Positions 1-8,441 of a stretch of 36,009 nucleotides of DNA are shown here, piece by piece; positions within the stretch are counted from its first letter, which is position 1, and every line of letters begins with the position of its first letter. The position numbers and the translations under genes are program-made. The stretch is from a virus: positions 1-36,009 of IMG/VR virus record IMGVR_UViG_3300025418_001023. One strand, given 5' to 3'. The notes under the pieces were generated by a model. The model worked only from the letters and a program-made list of their open reading frames with translations, was not told where the DNA came from and did no database searches.

Positions 1-62
1 TTGGTTTTCCTTTGTTTGTTTTTTTATATTTGAGGCAGTTGCCCCAATGCTAGATTAGCAGG

Positions 63-230
63 TTAGGCCGTAGGCGCTGAGTTGGCTGCAAGTGTGGCTA
101 GATAAGCCTGATAATCGCTATTGGTTGGGTCGGTAGGGATGCCCCAAGTTTGACCATCTTCATCAATACGGATAATTTTTTCAGGGGTAGCCAATTCAGA
201 ATCGGCTGGAATGACTTGATATTGAACCAT
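63..230 (-). CDS. Small fibre-associated protein (55 aa)
   Basis: A 55-residue soluble protein directly after the 346-aa fibre gene. The ATG at 230 follows the leader GCGGAGTTATAAAATG, whose GCGGAG is also the end of the fibre gene; the same leader precedes the 56-aa gene at 1442. The central stretch WGIPTDPTNSDYQAYLATLA resembles short proteins encoded beside tail fibres in many aquatic phages (family recollection, not searched). It pairs with the upstream fibre and is the second copy of a fibre-plus-small-protein module. A role in fibre trimerisation or assembly is inferred from position only. No further gene starts in the 62 bases beyond it. Confidence 0.75.
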   Translation of the reverse strand: MVQYQVIPADSELATPEKIIRIDEDGQTWGIPTDPTNSDYQAYLATLAANSAPTA

Positions 231-231
231 T

Positions 232-1272
232 TTATAACTCCGCAGATAAGGCTATTGTGGATGATGTGCTTTGGAACCAACAAGCAGTAGCGTTTCCAGC
301 AGTTAAACCGCCGCCCGAACTTGTGAAATCAAGTGTCACCATATTGGTTGCTTGGGCTGCAATGCTTACTGTTGTGCAAGTCAAAACTCCACCAGATGAG
401 TTAATCAAGCCAAAGTTAGATGCAGCAGCAAAAGAATAACTTGGAGCAGTACGCATAGTTACTGGCAATAGCAATGGGCCAAAAGCACGAGTTGAGGAAA
501 TTGCTTGAGCCGCTACACGGTCAATATTTGCCGAACTAATTTGCCAGAAGTACCGCTGGCAGAGGCTTAACTCGCCTTGGAGTGTGCCACCTGCTCGGCT
601 GAATGGGGTTGCTACTGAGCCAACCTCAAGTTGTACGCCTGTAATATAAAACGAATCATCTGCTCCTGCGGTTCCCGTTGGATTGCTAAGGAAAACAAGA
701 CCAATTTCGGTTGCAGTGCTGGGAATCGCTACTTGATAAGAGAAGCGTTGCATTGTTGTTGTCAAAGTTGCAGTTGTATCTAGTTGCGTTTGAAAACCCG
801 CATAGCCGGTTTGAACATTCTCATCAGTTCCAGTTCCAGTAAACAGGCGAACGACAAGCAAGTTAGATGTTGCTGAGTAGTTTGCACCTGCTTTGGCATA
901 AAAACTTAGAGTGACTGTCTTGCCAGCAAGGGGAATAGAAGTAGCAGTTTCCATGCTTTGTTGAAGTTGAATAGAACCTGTTGCAGTTTGACCAGATGTT
1001 CGTTGAATCTTTGCAGCATATTGAAATCCCGCTACGCCAGCCGATTGACGGGTCAAGGTGTAAGCAGCAGAACTACCTGTGTAGTTGCTAACAAAGTACC
1101 ATCTGTCTGCTGAATAAACTGTTGTATATATACTGGCAGCACTTGAGAATGAAGTACCTCTTTGCCAAAAATCAAAACCGCCATTGGCAAGGAAATTTTT
1201 AGCGCCTACATAGGGGCTAACTGCCCCACCTGTATTCTGCTCAACTGTTGAGGTTAATTGTGCGCGTGACAT
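232..1272 (-). CDS. Tail or head fibre / receptor-binding protein, short paralogue
   Basis: A 346-residue protein made almost wholly of one beta-rich domain that repeats the C-terminal 300 residues of the 1059-aa collagen-like fibre. Both share an NGxFxxWQRGTSF motif near the domain start, a GSVATPF...GTLQGEL..CQRY block, and the ending SAEL. It lacks the N-terminal anchor and the collagen repeats, so it may bind the long fibre's tip, or be an alternative receptor binder or decoration protein. The ATG at 1272 overlaps the TAA of the 56-aa gene. The domain resembles carbohydrate-binding modules of phage fibres; the specificity cannot be read from sequence. Virion surface location is inferred. 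Confidence 0.8.
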   Translation of the reverse strand: MSRAQLTSTVEQNTGGAVSPYVGAKNFLANGGFDFWQRGTSFSSAASIYTTVYSADRWYFVSNYTGSSAAYTLTRQSAGVAGFQYAAKIQRTSGQTATGSIQLQQSMETATSIPLAGKTVTLSFYAKAGANYSATSNLLVVRLFTGTGTDENVQTGYAGFQTQLDTTATLTTTMQRFSYQVAIPSTATEIGLVFLSNPTGTAGADDSFYITGVQLEVGSVATPFSRAGGTLQGELSLCQRYFWQISSANIDRVAAQAISSTRAFGPLLLPVTMRTAPSYSFAAASNFGLINSSGGVLTCTTVSIAAQATNMVTLDFTSSGGGLTAGNATACWFQSTSSTIALSAEL

Positions 1273-1442
1273 TATTCACCTGCCTGTGGTGTAGAAGAGT
1301 TGGATGGGAGTGTGCTAGATGCCTGTTGTGCCTCATAATCGGCCTTGAGCATTGAGGTATATTCGCCGTTGCCGCGGTCTATAATCGCAAATGTCTGAAG
1401 ACCATCTAATTCTTCAATATCAATAAAAGTTACATTATTCAT
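1272..1442 (-). CDS. Small fibre-associated protein (56 aa), first copy
   Basis: A 56-residue acidic protein between the two fibre genes. The chosen start is ATG at 1442 behind GGAGTTATAAA. A longer frame would start inside the upstream fibre and has no ribosome site. It occupies the same place after its fibre as the 55-aa protein at 63-230 and has the same leader. The two proteins are only weakly alike (an I-D acidic segment, a DY/QA segment, and a Ser/Pro/Thr-rich tail). Function unknown; a fibre chaperone or accessory protein is the natural guess from context. Confidence 0.65.
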   Translation of the reverse strand: MNNVTFIDIEELDGLQTFAIIDRGNGEYTSMLKADYEAQQASSTLPSNSSTPQAGE

Positions 1443-1443
1443 T

Positions 1444-4400
1444 TTATAACTCCGCGCTAAAGCCAATATAGGCATTTGTTGAATTATTACCGATTGGTCC
1501 ATAAGGACGATATTGAGTAAAACCTGTTCCCGTGAGTTTTACTGGCACTACATTCAATGAACCGTTACCCATTGTGGCAGCGGAAATAGCGATTACAGTT
1601 CCATCATCTGCGGTCACTGCTAGGTTTGCATAATCAACAGCCGTTGGAGTAATTCGTAGCGAAACGGGTACAGATATATTTGTCACGATTTGAGTCGTAC
1701 TGGTTGCGCTTCCCCACGGAGCGATATATCCGTAAGCATAAGCAGGGTTTGTATTACGGTAATAGTACCTCTGGCAAGCGGCTAACTCCCCCTGAAGTGT
1801 TCCAGTAGCAGTTGTGAATGGTGTTGCCACGCTACCTGCTTCGGCCTGAACGCCCCAAAGGTCAATGTTTACACCAGTTCCGCTATATCCAAAGAATATT
1901 GATAAGCAACTACCAGCACCAATAGTTTTGCCACTTATTGACGGCAAAGTAATTGTCAATGAATATCTTGCCCACGATGTAGTAAGAGAAACATTGCCAG
2001 CGACATTTGTTACTTGACTACTTCCGCCAGTTCCAAAAATTTGATTTACTTGTAAGCCCATTGATATTGCACTTGATGCTTTTGCCCAAAATGAAATAGT
2101 CATAGTCTGGCCAGCAAAAGTACGAACATCCTCAATTCTCTGCTCAACCTGAGTCTGAGTATTGGTTGCAGACATTCGCAGGAAATATGCGCTTTCGTAC
2201 CCTGCTACTGGGGCAGTGCCAGCAGTGAAGGCTTGTTGGGAAATAGTTGTAGTTCCGCTATAACCGTAAGTTGCCCAACGGTCTGCTGTATAAACAAACG
2301 ATGCGCCAACGCTAAAACTTGTGCCTCTCTGCCAGATGCTAAAGTCACCGTTCAGAATCTTATTACGGCCCGCAACAAAAGTTGGGCCAGACCAAGCAAC
2401 ACCAGTTGCGCTAGAAGAGTTTGCAACGAGTGTGCTGCCATCGGCTCCCACCGGAAGGTTTGTAACCGAACCAGATCCTGTACCGACCACGAGGTCAGCC
2501 TTAGCTGTCACGGTAGCTATTGGGATGGCGTTAGCTACGGCAAAGTTGTTTGGAGAAGCTACGACGGCTGAATCTCCGGCCACCAAAGCTGTTAAACCGG
2601 TGATAGAAGTGCCCGTAGAAGCCGTGTAATCGGTTCCTCGGACCAATCGAACGCCGTTTATGTATACTTCTTCGGCTCCGACCGTGTAGGTCAAGCTGGT
2701 CGAGAAGGAATCTGTACCAGAAAGGCTGGTTTCTCCACCTGAAGCGGTATAACGCCAGGTCTGAACGCTTACAGTTCCGGAAGGTCCAGTAGCACCAGTC
2801 GCGCCGGTTGCACCAGTAGGTCCAGTAGCTCCGACCGGTCCAGTAGCTCCGACGGGTCCAGTAGCACCAGTGGCACCAACTGCTCCATTCGAGCCAGTAG
2901 CTCCGGTTCCACCTGTTCCACCGGTTCCGCCTTGTGGTCCAGTAGCACCCGTTGGTCCGGTTGGACCAGTAGCTCCAACTGCACCGTTTGAGCCAGCGGC
3001 TCCGGTTCCACCAGTGCCTCCAGTGCCTCCAGTTACGCCTGTTGGACCAGTAGGTCCTGTCGCGCCTGTTGCACCAACTGCACCATTAGAACCAGCAGCA
3101 CCAGTTCCTCCGGTACCTCCGTTTGCACCTGTAACACCAGTTGGACCAGTAGGTCCGGTAGCTCCTGTCGCGCCGACAGCGCCGTTCGATCCGGCAGCTC
3201 CTGCGGCACCGGTTCCACCGGTACCACCAGTTCCACCTTGAGGTCCAGTTGGACCTGTAACACCAGTCGGTCCGGTTGCGCCAGTTGCGCCGACAGATCC
3301 GTTTGTTCCGTTAGCTCCTGCGGGACCAGTAACACCAGTTGCACCAGTTGGACCAACAGGACCAGTGGCTCCGACAGGACCTGTAGCTCCAGTTGCACCA
3401 ACGGCACCGGCAGCACCAGTTCCTCCAATTGCTCCAGTGGCTCCTGTAGCTCCAGTGGCTCCAACAGGACCTGTAGCGCCGGTGGCACCTGGTACGCCAG
3501 TTGGACCAACGCCGCCAGTTTGAGCGAAAGTGATTGAGTCAGTTCCGATGATGATGTAACCGTTGGTTCCAGTTCCGACGTTATTTTGAATCCAGTTTGT
3601 GCCAGATTGAGTTAAACCTGAAACGACATAGAGATAGTCGCCGTATTCAACTTCGCCAGCAATGGAATTGTTGTAATCGGTTGTACGAGTCAAAATGTAT
3701 GGACGACCCGCAGGGTTGTTCTTTCCTGCATCGGTAACAATATAAATACCGTTTTGTGTTGCAGTGGTCTGGTTTTTAACTAAAACACGATCATTTACCG
3801 CAACGTTTACGCCGTCAATTGTTGCAATTCCGTTTGATGAACCAGTAAGTGTTGCACCAATTCCATAGCCACCGCCCGCATCGGCAGATCCAGCGGTATA
3901 AGTAGCAGAAAGATTTGCAGTTGTACCAACGCGAGCAGAAGCGTGAGCGTTATTTGATGCTAATGGACCGGTGGCTCCGGTTGCACCTGTTGGACCGGTA
4001 GCTCCGGTAGCACCAGTGGCTCCAGTCGCTCCGGAAACGCCGTTTGATCCGGCAGGACCTGTGGCTCCAGTCGCTCCGGTTGGACCAGTCTGCCCGATTG
4101 GACCGGTTGCTCCAGTTTGACCAATACCTGTGGCTCCGGTTGATCCGGTAGCACCTGTTGGACCAGTGGCTCCGATTGGACCTGTAGGTCCAGTTGCTCC
4201 TGTTGCACCTTGAGGTCCTGTAGCTCCAACTGGACCTGTAGCACCAATTCCACCAGTAGCACCAATTCCACCAGTAGCACCAATTCCACCAGTAGCACCG
4301 GTTCCGCCGGTTGCACCCGTGCCACCAGTTCCTCCAGTGCCGCCGGTTCCTCCGGTAGCACCGACTGGACCTGTTGGTCCTGTAGGTCCTGTAGCTCCAG

Positions 4401-4623
4401 GGGTTAATGAGATTGTTGCAATTGTTGTATCAACTGCATCTAAACGAGCTCTGACGCTTGCCTTTGTTCCCTTAGGGAGTACTCCCAGCTCAGTTTCGAT
4501 AGCATGAATCGCATCATTTGCGTTAGCATGCTGAGTGTGATGGGGAACCGTTGCGGAGTCAAGGGTATCCGTTGCCTGTGGATCGACAAATGAATCGATG
4601 CCGTTAGGATACGAAGATGTCAC
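1444..4623 (-). CDS. Large collagen-like virion fibre (1059 aa)
   Basis: Residues 1-74 form an anchor domain ([28 protein letters not shown]) common in fibres of actinobacterial and aquatic phages. Residues about 75-220 and 371-614 are Gly-X-Y collagen repeats rich in GATGPTG and GPVGATG. A beta domain with an NDRVLVKNQ motif (about 221-370) separates them. A short beta domain follows (about 615-690), then a receptor-binding-type domain from about 750 to the end, shared with the 346-aa protein. The product is expected to be a long trimer with triple-helical shafts. The gene lies after the capsid gene and a glycosyltransferase rather than in the tail cluster. ATG at 4623 has AAGGAG upstream. 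The repetitive shaft invites length variation. Confidence 0.9.
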   Translation of the reverse strand: MTSSYPNGIDSFVDPQATDTLDSATVPHHTQHANANDAIHAIETELGVLPKGTKASVRARLDAVDTTIATISLTPGATGPTGPTGPVGATGGTGGTGGTGGTGATGGTGATGGIGATGGIGATGGIGATGPVGATGPQGATGATGPTGPIGATGPTGATGSTGATGIGQTGATGPIGQTGPTGATGATGPAGSNGVSGATGATGATGATGPTGATGATGPLASNNAHASARVGTTANLSATYTAGSADAGGGYGIGATLTGSSNGIATIDGVNVAVNDRVLVKNQTTATQNGIYIVTDAGKNNPAGRPYILTRTTDYNNSIAGEVEYGDYLYVVSGLTQSGTNWIQNNVGTGTNGYIIIGTDSITFAQTGGVGPTGVPGATGATGPVGATGATGATGAIGGTGAAGAVGATGATGPVGATGPVGPTGATGVTGPAGANGTNGSVGATGATGPTGVTGPTGPQGGTGGTGGTGAAGAAGSNGAVGATGATGPTGPTGVTGANGGTGGTGAAGSNGAVGATGATGPTGPTGVTGGTGGTGGTGAAGSNGAVGATGPTGPTGATGPQGGTGGTGGTGATGSNGAVGATGATGPVGATGPVGATGPTGATGATGATGPSGTVSVQTWRYTASGGETSLSGTDSFSTSLTYTVGAEEVYINGVRLVRGTDYTASTGTSITGLTALVAGDSAVVASPNNFAVANAIPIATVTAKADLVVGTGSGSVTNLPVGADGSTLVANSSSATGVAWSGPTFVAGRNKILNGDFSIWQRGTSFSVGASFVYTADRWATYGYSGTTTISQQAFTAGTAPVAGYESAYFLRMSATNTQTQVEQRIEDVRTFAGQTMTISFWAKASSAISMGLQVNQIFGTGGSSQVTNVAGNVSLTTSWARYSLTITLPSISGKTIGAGSCLSIFFGYSGTGVNIDLWGVQAEAGSVATPFTTATGTLQGELAACQRYYYRNTNPAYAYGYIAPWGSATSTTQIVTNISVPVSLRITPTAVDYANLAVTADDGTVIAISAATMGNGSLNVVPVKLTGTGFTQYRPYGPIGNNSTNAYIGFSAEL
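4241..4294. repeat. Three perfect tandem 18-bp repeats in the collagen shaft
   Basis: The unit gcaccaattccaccagta occurs three times without mismatch at 4241-4258, 4259-4276 and 4277-4294. Read on the minus strand it encodes repeated Gly-Ile-Gly-Ala-Thr-Gly units. Identity at the DNA level, in a region where codon choice otherwise varies, suggests recent slippage or unequal exchange that changes shaft length in steps of six residues. Confidence 0.9.
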
Positions 4624-4644
4624 ATTGACTCCTTAGTGTTAGGG

Positions 4645-4688
4645 GCGACAGAGCAGTCACGCCAGGGGTTAACGTCTTACTCTGTCGC
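4645..4688. repeat. 9-bp inverted repeat before the collagen fibre gene
   Basis: GCGACAGAG at 4645-4653 pairs perfectly with CTCTGTCGC at 4680-4688 across a 26-base loop. It spans the glycosyltransferase stop codon and the leader of the fibre gene. On the minus-strand transcript the hairpin is followed by C-rich sequence, not a U tract, so it is not a clear intrinsic terminator in that direction. It could be an mRNA stability or processing element. On the plus strand it is followed by TTTATTCTT. Confidence 0.5.
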
Positions 4689-5387
4689 TTTATTCTTGAT
4701 CGCGTAATCGCGAAATGGTGTGTGGTGTCTTTCATCTAGCCAAAAGTCTTTTTTATGAGCCAAAATAGCGCCAGTATGCACATGAAGCGGTATTCCAAGC
4801 GAAGCTAAACGCTTTGAGAACAACAAATCTTCACCAAACCAGCGTCCGCCAATCGGACCATCCATAAACCAAGCCCAGTCTTTACCCTGGTTTTCTGTTG
4901 TCTTAGATTGTATCTCAAGCAACACGTTTCTATGGATAAGAAGGCAACCAGTGCCTGTGGCATCAACTTTAATTACTTCGTTAATTGGATAATCATCAAT
5001 GTTGACAAGTCCTCGACCTGGAATCTCATTATAGATTGTTGGTACTGGTCGAAGCATATCTTCATCATCAAAAAATGCCGCAAATACAAGCGCCGACATT
5101 ACCGGACGCTTATCAACGTCTGCTGCTGCAATAAGTTTATCAAAGTTTTCAAGTGTCATTCGCTCATCAGCGTCCATCATCAGTAACCATGGAGCATCTG
5201 TTTGCTCAAGATAGTTTTTAATGAGCAGATTTCGTGAGCGAGTAATCAGTCCAGAATTGGAAACCTGGACATAAGAGTCAAAACGGTCAAATCTTTGACG
5301 TGCAATATGAATCAAGTCAATGGCTAATTGAGCGTTAATCTTGCCATCGTTAATAGTTGCAATGCAAACTTTATCTTTTAGTTTCAT
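4677..5387 (-). CDS. GT-A fold glycosyltransferase (236 aa)
   Basis: Predicted nucleotide-sugar-dependent glycosyltransferase acting in the host cytoplasm. It has an N-terminal Rossmann-like half, the segment SRNLLIKNYL, then the metal-binding motif MMDADE (Asp72-x-Asp74), and later FGEDLLFSKRLASLGIPL with an acidic pair typical of GT2-like enzymes. There is no membrane segment, so it is soluble. ATG at 5387 overlaps the upstream stop (ATGA) and is preferred over a TTG two codons upstream. Sitting between the capsid gene and the collagen fibre, it may glycosylate virion proteins such as the fibre or capsid. Cell-wall glycan or DNA as acceptor cannot be excluded. Confidence 0.75.
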   Translation of the reverse strand: MKLKDKVCIATINDGKINAQLAIDLIHIARQRFDRFDSYVQVSNSGLITRSRNLLIKNYLEQTDAPWLLMMDADERMTLENFDKLIAAADVDKRPVMSALVFAAFFDDEDMLRPVPTIYNEIPGRGLVNIDDYPINEVIKVDATGTGCLLIHRNVLLEIQSKTTENQGKDWAWFMDGPIGGRWFGEDLLFSKRLASLGIPLHVHTGAILAHKKDFWLDERHHTPFRDYAIKNKATE

Positions 5388-5551
5388 TCCCAAGCACCCC
5401 TAGTCTCGCGAATGTGTTCGATTGCTGCAGTTTCAGCCTCGAACATCCCTTCTTCGTGCTCTTTAATCAAATCATCAAGAGCTTTTAGTCCTTTATTTGT
5501 AACCAATTCTCTTGCGGCTTGTAAACCTTCAAGAAATATAGCTTTCCCCAT
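5384..5551 (-). CDS. Small hypothetical protein after the capsid gene (55 aa)
   Basis: ATG at 5551 follows a strong AAGGGGAAATT leader. The 55 residues are highly charged and predicted helical (KALDDLIKEHEEGMFEAE), with no Cys and no membrane segment. The stop overlaps the glycosyltransferase start, so the two are probably translationally coupled. I do not recognise the family. It is not obviously a decoration protein. Confidence 0.7.
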   Translation of the reverse strand: MGKAIFLEGLQAARELVTNKGLKALDDLIKEHEEGMFEAETAAIEHIRETRGAWE

Positions 5552-5578
5552 AATTTCCCCTTAATTATTGCGCCGAGG

Positions 5579-5610
5579 CGCTGACTCTACCAAAAATGAT
5601 AGAGCCAGCG
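5579..5610 (-). repeat. Hairpin immediately downstream of the major capsid gene
   Basis: CGCTGACTCTA at 5579-5589 pairs with TAGAGCCAGCG at 5600-5610 with one mismatch and a 10-base loop. It begins 16 bases after the capsid stop codon on the minus transcript. It lacks a clear U tract, so it may stabilise the 3' end of the capsid mRNA or be a leaky terminator that separates high capsid expression from the genes below. The role is inferred. Confidence 0.55.
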
Positions 5611-5625
5611 TCGCGACTAAGGCTA

Positions 5626-6969
5626 CTAGAAGCCTGAAGGTGCAACTGCACCAGTTCCGCTGACTGTTGTAACAGCCTTTGCGAAGCGGTGTGCGAGTGC
5701 TGCGTATCCGTAAACCTGGAAGCGGACGGTGAGGTTCGCTGAGAGGACGTCAGGAAGTACGCGTGTCTTAACACCAGACTCGAAGAGGTAAGAATCTGAG
5801 AACTTACCGATGAGAACTGGAGCTTGGTTTGTTGATGAACCGTAGTTGAGAGGCATTGTTGCGTCAACATAAACTGGTACACCGTGGATTGTTCCAACGA
5901 GACCCTTAGAAGCACCAGGAGCGTCAACAACACCAGAAGCGTTGAATGGACCTGCAGCCTTAGGAACAATGAGTGGACGTGAAGCAGAGTCAGTCTGAGA
6001 TGACAACCAGTACCAAGTACTTGGAGCCATAACGATTGCCTCTACGTCACGGTAACGGTTACGAACTACTTGGCTGATACCAGCAGCGAAAGCCTTGAGG
6101 CCGCCGACAGCTGTTGGTGTTGTTTCAGTCCATGATGTTGGGATACCGTTTGTTGTGTCTGCACCAAGGTTGATGAAGCCACGAAGTGTGCCTGATGTGC
6201 CGTCGCCGTTTCCGAGGACTGCTGTGTTGAGCTGGAGAGCATAGTCAGCCATGAGATCGCCGAAGACCATACGGTCGAGGCCACCTGAAAGTGGAGACAT
6301 CTCAACGAGCTGAATCGAAACGTTCTCGTAACCAGAGATTGTGCGTACTGGTGCGTTAACGGTCGATGTAACCATGTCGCGGATTGTTGTCGCAGCATTG
6401 TCTGGGTTCTGGAACGCTGTCTTAGAACCGAGGGTAATTGCTGGAATGTTGATGGAATCTGTTCCCATTGGAAGAGCCATCTTTGTAGCCAAGTCAGCTG
6501 TTACACGAGCCGCACGAGCGAACTCTGCGTATTCGTTGATGAGCCAGATTGGTGGTACGAAATCTCCACCGGTACCGTTTGTGAGACCGATGTCACGAGT
6601 TTCGACTGCAACTTCTTGAGCGTGGCGGTTTAGGCGATCCCAAGCTTCTGGTTGGTTACGTAGCTGAGCACCGATCATGTCACGAACGAAAGAGTTTTCG
6701 CTGTGCTTGTCGTATGTCATTGCTTCGCGAGTTACAACGGCGCCGCCGAAGACAGCAACCTTTGATTCCTTGCGTGATTCTGCGATTGCAGCAGAGCGAG
6801 CTTCTACAGCTTCCTGCTTTGCAATGCGCTCATCAAGTGAAGCAACCTCATCTTGCTTTGCTTCAGCTGATGCGAGAGCTTCTGCGGTGACATCTTCTGC
6901 TGCGATGGTTGATTCAACCTCGGCAACAAGAGCGTCGCGCTGCTCCTTGAGCTTTGCTGATAGAGTCAT
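5626..6969 (-). CDS. Major capsid protein, HK97 fold (447 aa)
   Basis: Residues 1 to about 95 are a charged, Glu/Ala/Lys-rich helical region (AEALASAEAKQDEVASLDER) matching the delta scaffolding domain that the prohead protease removes in HK97-like phages. The remainder carries the HK97 shell fold signature (an IWLINEYAEFARAARV segment, the TSWTETTPTAVGGLKAF region and a late beta strand region with PVYVDATMP). The usual length for delta plus shell is 390-450 residues. ATG at 6969 follows AAAGGGTCAAA. It lies directly after the protease gene and is followed by a hairpin, as expected for the most highly expressed virion gene. Confidence 0.93.
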   Translation of the reverse strand: MTLSAKLKEQRDALVAEVESTIAAEDVTAEALASAEAKQDEVASLDERIAKQEAVEARSAAIAESRKESKVAVFGGAVVTREAMTYDKHSENSFVRDMIGAQLRNQPEAWDRLNRHAQEVAVETRDIGLTNGTGGDFVPPIWLINEYAEFARAARVTADLATKMALPMGTDSINIPAITLGSKTAFQNPDNAATTIRDMVTSTVNAPVRTISGYENVSIQLVEMSPLSGGLDRMVFGDLMADYALQLNTAVLGNGDGTSGTLRGFINLGADTTNGIPTSWTETTPTAVGGLKAFAAGISQVVRNRYRDVEAIVMAPSTWYWLSSQTDSASRPLIVPKAAGPFNASGVVDAPGASKGLVGTIHGVPVYVDATMPLNYGSSTNQAPVLIGKFSDSYLFESGVKTRVLPDVLSANLTVRFQVYGYAALAHRFAKAVTTVSGTGAVAPSGF

Positions 6970-7025
6970 TTTGACCCTTTCTAGTGAGTGGGCATGAATG
7001 ACCGTCGGGGCTATTGCGCCGAGGG

Positions 7026-8441
7026 TTAACCCTTACGCTTTACGCGAAGGGAATACTGATTGAAGCGAAGAGCAAGCTTACGCTTAGCAAGTTCAAGGTC
7101 TTCGGCTTCTGCTTCAGCGCTTCGTGCGCCAATGCTTGTTGAGTCGTAAGCAGGCCAAGTTACGGCTGATACCTCGTAAAGATCAAGATCAGTCAGCGTA
7201 CGTAGTCCATCTTCTTTTGTCTGTCCATCTGCACCGACTGAAAACGCGAATGACATCTTGTTGACGTCGCCGCGCTTAATGGCTGAGAAAAGTTCCTGGG
7301 CACGAGGATTTTGTGGGTCAAGATCTGCTTCCATAAGCAAACCTTGTGCATCTTCTGACAAGCGCATTGTTCCGCTTTGTGTTGATGCTAGAGGAATTCC
7401 CTCTGTGTCATGGTTAATCAAAAGAAACACCGCGTTGTCTTCTGACAGTGTGCGAGTAAAAGCTCCTGGAGCGATAACCTCGCGGAAGTTTAATCCTGTC
7501 GCTTCGCGGTTGAATGTTGCCGCATAACCAGCAATCTTAAAGTTTGCGTCTTCCTGATCTACTGCGCGAATCTCGGCATCCATTGTGATGCGCTCGGCGG
7601 TACGGATCATTGTTTTACGCTCTTCGACCATTGTCATATCGGCCTTTCTTGGGGATGGAAGTGGCTTGATGATGGTCAAATAGTTTGAGCGGTGAACGTT
7701 CACTTGATCGCTTGCAACCCAACCATTACCTGATTCTTTGTAAACGCGCACATGGAATACAGGATTATCATCAGTGGCTTCCATTGTATAGCCATCGGAT
7801 GAAGAAGCTGTACCTCTTGCAGTAACTTTTTCTACGCGACCGCGTGAGCGACCGGTAGATGTTGGCCATGAAACATAAGTTCCTTCACCAACTCGAGCCG
7901 AAGAAACTCGCTCTTCTTCTGAATCATCTGGGAGGAATTCAGCAGTTTCTGGATTTGCATTGTGTGCAATCCAAGCATCTTCGCTGTCCTCATCGTCGTC
8001 AAGCATCTTTGTTGCAGGATCTGCAGCTGAGTTTTCTTCAGTGTCGTCATCTGGATCGGTAAGACCAAGAGCGTCAATCACTGGGTCAAGAGCAAGATCT
8101 GCAGCACAGATTAAATAATAAGCTTGAGCGATAATCGGATCGTTGTCCATGATTGTTGCGAGAAGGGCTTGAGCTGCATCTATTGACGCATCTGCAGCCA
8201 TGACGCCGTGAAGCGCGTCTCCGTCACGTAGTTCAGCCATTGTTGGATTGCCTTCCATTATTTCTACTGCGCGCTGTTCCGCAGAAGCGATGATTTTGTT
8301 TGTCCATTCAAGCGTGCTGCTTCCAAATGAGCTATCGCGAATTTCATAAATGTTCGCAATGCCTAGAAAATCTGGAAGCGTTACCCCTGATGCGACTGCT
8401 TCATCTCGCACCGCTTTTGGTGCTCGGAATGTTTCAGCCAT
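7026..8441 (-). CDS. Prohead protease (U35 family) with long N-terminal extension (471 aa)
   Basis: Residues about 270-471 match the HK97 prohead protease family: IAGYAATFNREATG, REVIAPGAFTRTL, the His in LLINHD, the Ser in KMSFAFSV and SAVTWPAYDSTS. The first 268 residues are unusual: a helical segment, a very acidic linker (residues 128-178), and a small beta domain (about 183-258, VGEGTYVSWPTSTGRSRGRV) resembling DUF2945. An internal in-frame ATG at 7637, behind AAAGG with 5-base spacing, would give a normal-sized 203-aa protease. It overlaps the portal stop by one base. Expected role: cleave the capsid delta domains during prohead maturation. Confidence 0.88.
   Translation of the reverse strand: MAETFRAPKAVRDEAVASGVTLPDFLGIANIYEIRDSSFGSSTLEWTNKIIASAEQRAVEIMEGNPTMAELRDGDALHGVMAADASIDAAQALLATIMDNDPIIAQAYYLICAADLALDPVIDALGLTDPDDDTEENSAADPATKMLDDDEDSEDAWIAHNANPETAEFLPDDSEEERVSSARVGEGTYVSWPTSTGRSRGRVEKVTARGTASSSDGYTMEATDDNPVFHVRVYKESGNGWVASDQVNVHRSNYLTIIKPLPSPRKADMTMVEERKTMIRTAERITMDAEIRAVDQEDANFKIAGYAATFNREATGLNFREVIAPGAFTRTLSEDNAVFLLINHDTEGIPLASTQSGTMRLSEDAQGLLMEADLDPQNPRAQELFSAIKRGDVNKMSFAFSVGADGQTKEDGLRTLTDLDLYEVSAVTWPAYDSTSIGARSAEAEAEDLELAKRKLALRFNQYSLRVKRKG

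Noticed and set aside
98-283. Minus-strand 61-aa frame over the last small fibre-associated gene
   Set aside because: Out of frame with the 55-aa gene, which has the good leader and family-like sequence.
2870-3537. Plus-strand Pro/Val-rich and Ser/Cys-rich frames opposite the collagen repeats
   Set aside because: They are complements of Gly-X-Y codons; no ribosome sites, biased composition and full overlap with the fibre gene.
2768-4400. Collagen-coding DNA looks like a repeat array that could be taken for CRISPR
   Set aside because: Units are codon-level Gly-X-Y repeats without spacers or a conserved palindromic repeat.
7023-7032. Perfect palindrome GGGTTAACCC at the protease stop
   Set aside because: Ten bases only, partly fixed by coding; no partner site found to suggest an operator.
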